Positions 5,400 to 5,839 of a stretch of 5,839 bases of DNA are shown here, piece after piece. The position numbers and the translations under genes are program-made. Below the pieces are notes generated by a model, which saw only the letters and a list, made by a program, of their open reading frames with translations, was not told the origin of the DNA and did no database searches. Positions within the stretch are counted from its first letter, which is position 1, and every line of letters begins with the position of its first letter. The DNA comes from Candidatus Omnitrophota bacterium (GTDB taxonomy: Bacteria; Omnitrophota; Gorgyraeia; Duberdicusellales; 4484-171), in contig JAUVUO010000088.1 in NCBI GenBank assembly GCA_030601015.1, positions 1 through 5,839 on the forward strand, read 5' to 3'.

Positions 5400-5839
5400 T
5401 GGAAAGTGATCCTCCCTGTTTGAGGTGTAACATTAATTGTTGCAGTTTGTCCTTTACAGTTTAGCATTATCGTTCCGGCAGTGGATAGAATATTGTCATT
5501 TATATCTTTAGGTATGCCTTGCCAATCATACTTTAAGGTATTTGTTCCTCCAAAATCAGCACTGGAAATACTAACTCCGGAAAAAGATGATGTGTCTAAA
5601 TCCAAAAATAAGTCTTGCCGGGTATAAGGGTCTTTTAATACCTGCCAGGAACTGTCATCCCAAGAATAAGCAGTGTAAATGTTATTAATAGGATCAAAGA
5701 TTAACCTTGTATCTGTGTGTTTGGAGATTGCAATATTTTGAGAATATCTTAAATCGGAAATGATTTTTTTTCCCGCTCCCTGAAGTTTAATGTTGTTATG
5801 GATTTCTAACCGGGGTAGAGTCACAGCAGTCAAAATACC
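5396..5839 (-). CDS. GspH/FimT-like minor pseudopilin, 5' end beyond the window
   Basis: Partial: the frame stays open to the right edge, and its first visible codons read GILTAVTLPRLE, the second half of a type IV prepilin helix. The true start, the cleavage site and Glu5 are outside; a TTG at 5833 that could be taken for a start lies inside this helix. LISDLRYSQNIAISK-like sequence (IISDLRYSQNIAISKH) followed by RLIFDP is the GspH/FimT pattern of the amphipathic helix and first strand. The C-terminus INVTPQTGRITFQ matches the family's closing TGR strand. One Cys (in LNCKGQ) is visible. It comes first in the visible H-I-J-K order and overlaps the next gene by four bases, so it is part of the same operon. 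The GspH-versus-FimT distinction cannot be made without the rest of the locus. Confidence 0.82.
   Translation of the reverse strand, partial: GILTAVTLPRLEIHNNIKLQGAGKKIISDLRYSQNIAISKHTDTRLIFDPINNIYTAYSWDDSSWQVLKDPYTRQDLFLDLDTSSFSGVSISSADFGGTNTLKYDWQGIPKDINDNILSTAGTIMLNCKGQTATINVTPQTGRITFQ
5411..5417 (-). promoter_or_regulatory. Ribosome binding site of the GspI/PilV-like gene
   Basis: On the minus strand AGGGAGG precedes the ATG at 5399 by eleven bases. It lies within the last codons of the GspH-like gene and is the clearest Shine-Dalgarno in the pilin cluster. Together with the ATGA stop-start overlap it supports the chosen start. Confidence 0.65.

Overview
The window is AT-rich bacterial DNA. 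It holds two converging blocks of genes plus one repeat-filled intergenic stretch. The base composition, the prepilin style, the YTTG-loop palindromes and the CACAGAG-type intergenic repeats remind me of uncultivated PVC-type lineages such as Omnitrophota. That placement comes from memory and style, not from a marker gene, and should be held loosely.

Left block, plus strand (3-3036): a WecB/MnaA-type UDP-GlcNAc 2-epimerase, a class I SAM-dependent methyltransferase, and a short polytopic membrane protein of the lysylphosphatidylglycerol-synthase/flippase-like (UPF0104) superfamily. The last two genes are 7 bp apart and are surely co-transcribed. The epimerase is set off from them by 372 bp. 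Together they look like part of a surface-glycan locus: sugar-nucleotide supply, methylation of a glycan or lipid intermediate, and a membrane step. The exact product cannot be read from the window.

Intergenic stretch (1086-1457): a mosaic of short repeats. It contains a CTGCC/GGCGG hairpin, a tandem CACAGAG 9-mer, a decayed 5' fragment of a GxxExxY-family gene (NELTKKVIGCAIDVHEA, then loss of the family sequence and a stop), an AATCTTTT hairpin, a four-fold GGCC array, and two related palindromes with CTTG/TTTG loops just upstream of the methyltransferase. The first ~70 bp (1086-1159) show nothing recognisable.

Right block, minus strand (5839-3070, read right to left): four tightly packed or overlapping genes for minor (pseudo)pilins in the order H-I-J-K: a GspH/FimT-like protein cut by the window edge, a GspI/PilV-like protein, a GspJ/PilW-like protein, and a 452-residue GspK/PilX-like protein that lacks Glu5 and carries a large, probably beta-rich C-terminal domain. 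This is the arrangement expected for the tip-initiation complex of a type II secretion or type IV pilus machine. The promoter and the major pilin/assembly genes would lie beyond the right edge.

The two blocks converge with only 33 bp between stop codons and no visible intrinsic terminator. No tRNA, rRNA, CRISPR array or complete insertion sequence was seen.
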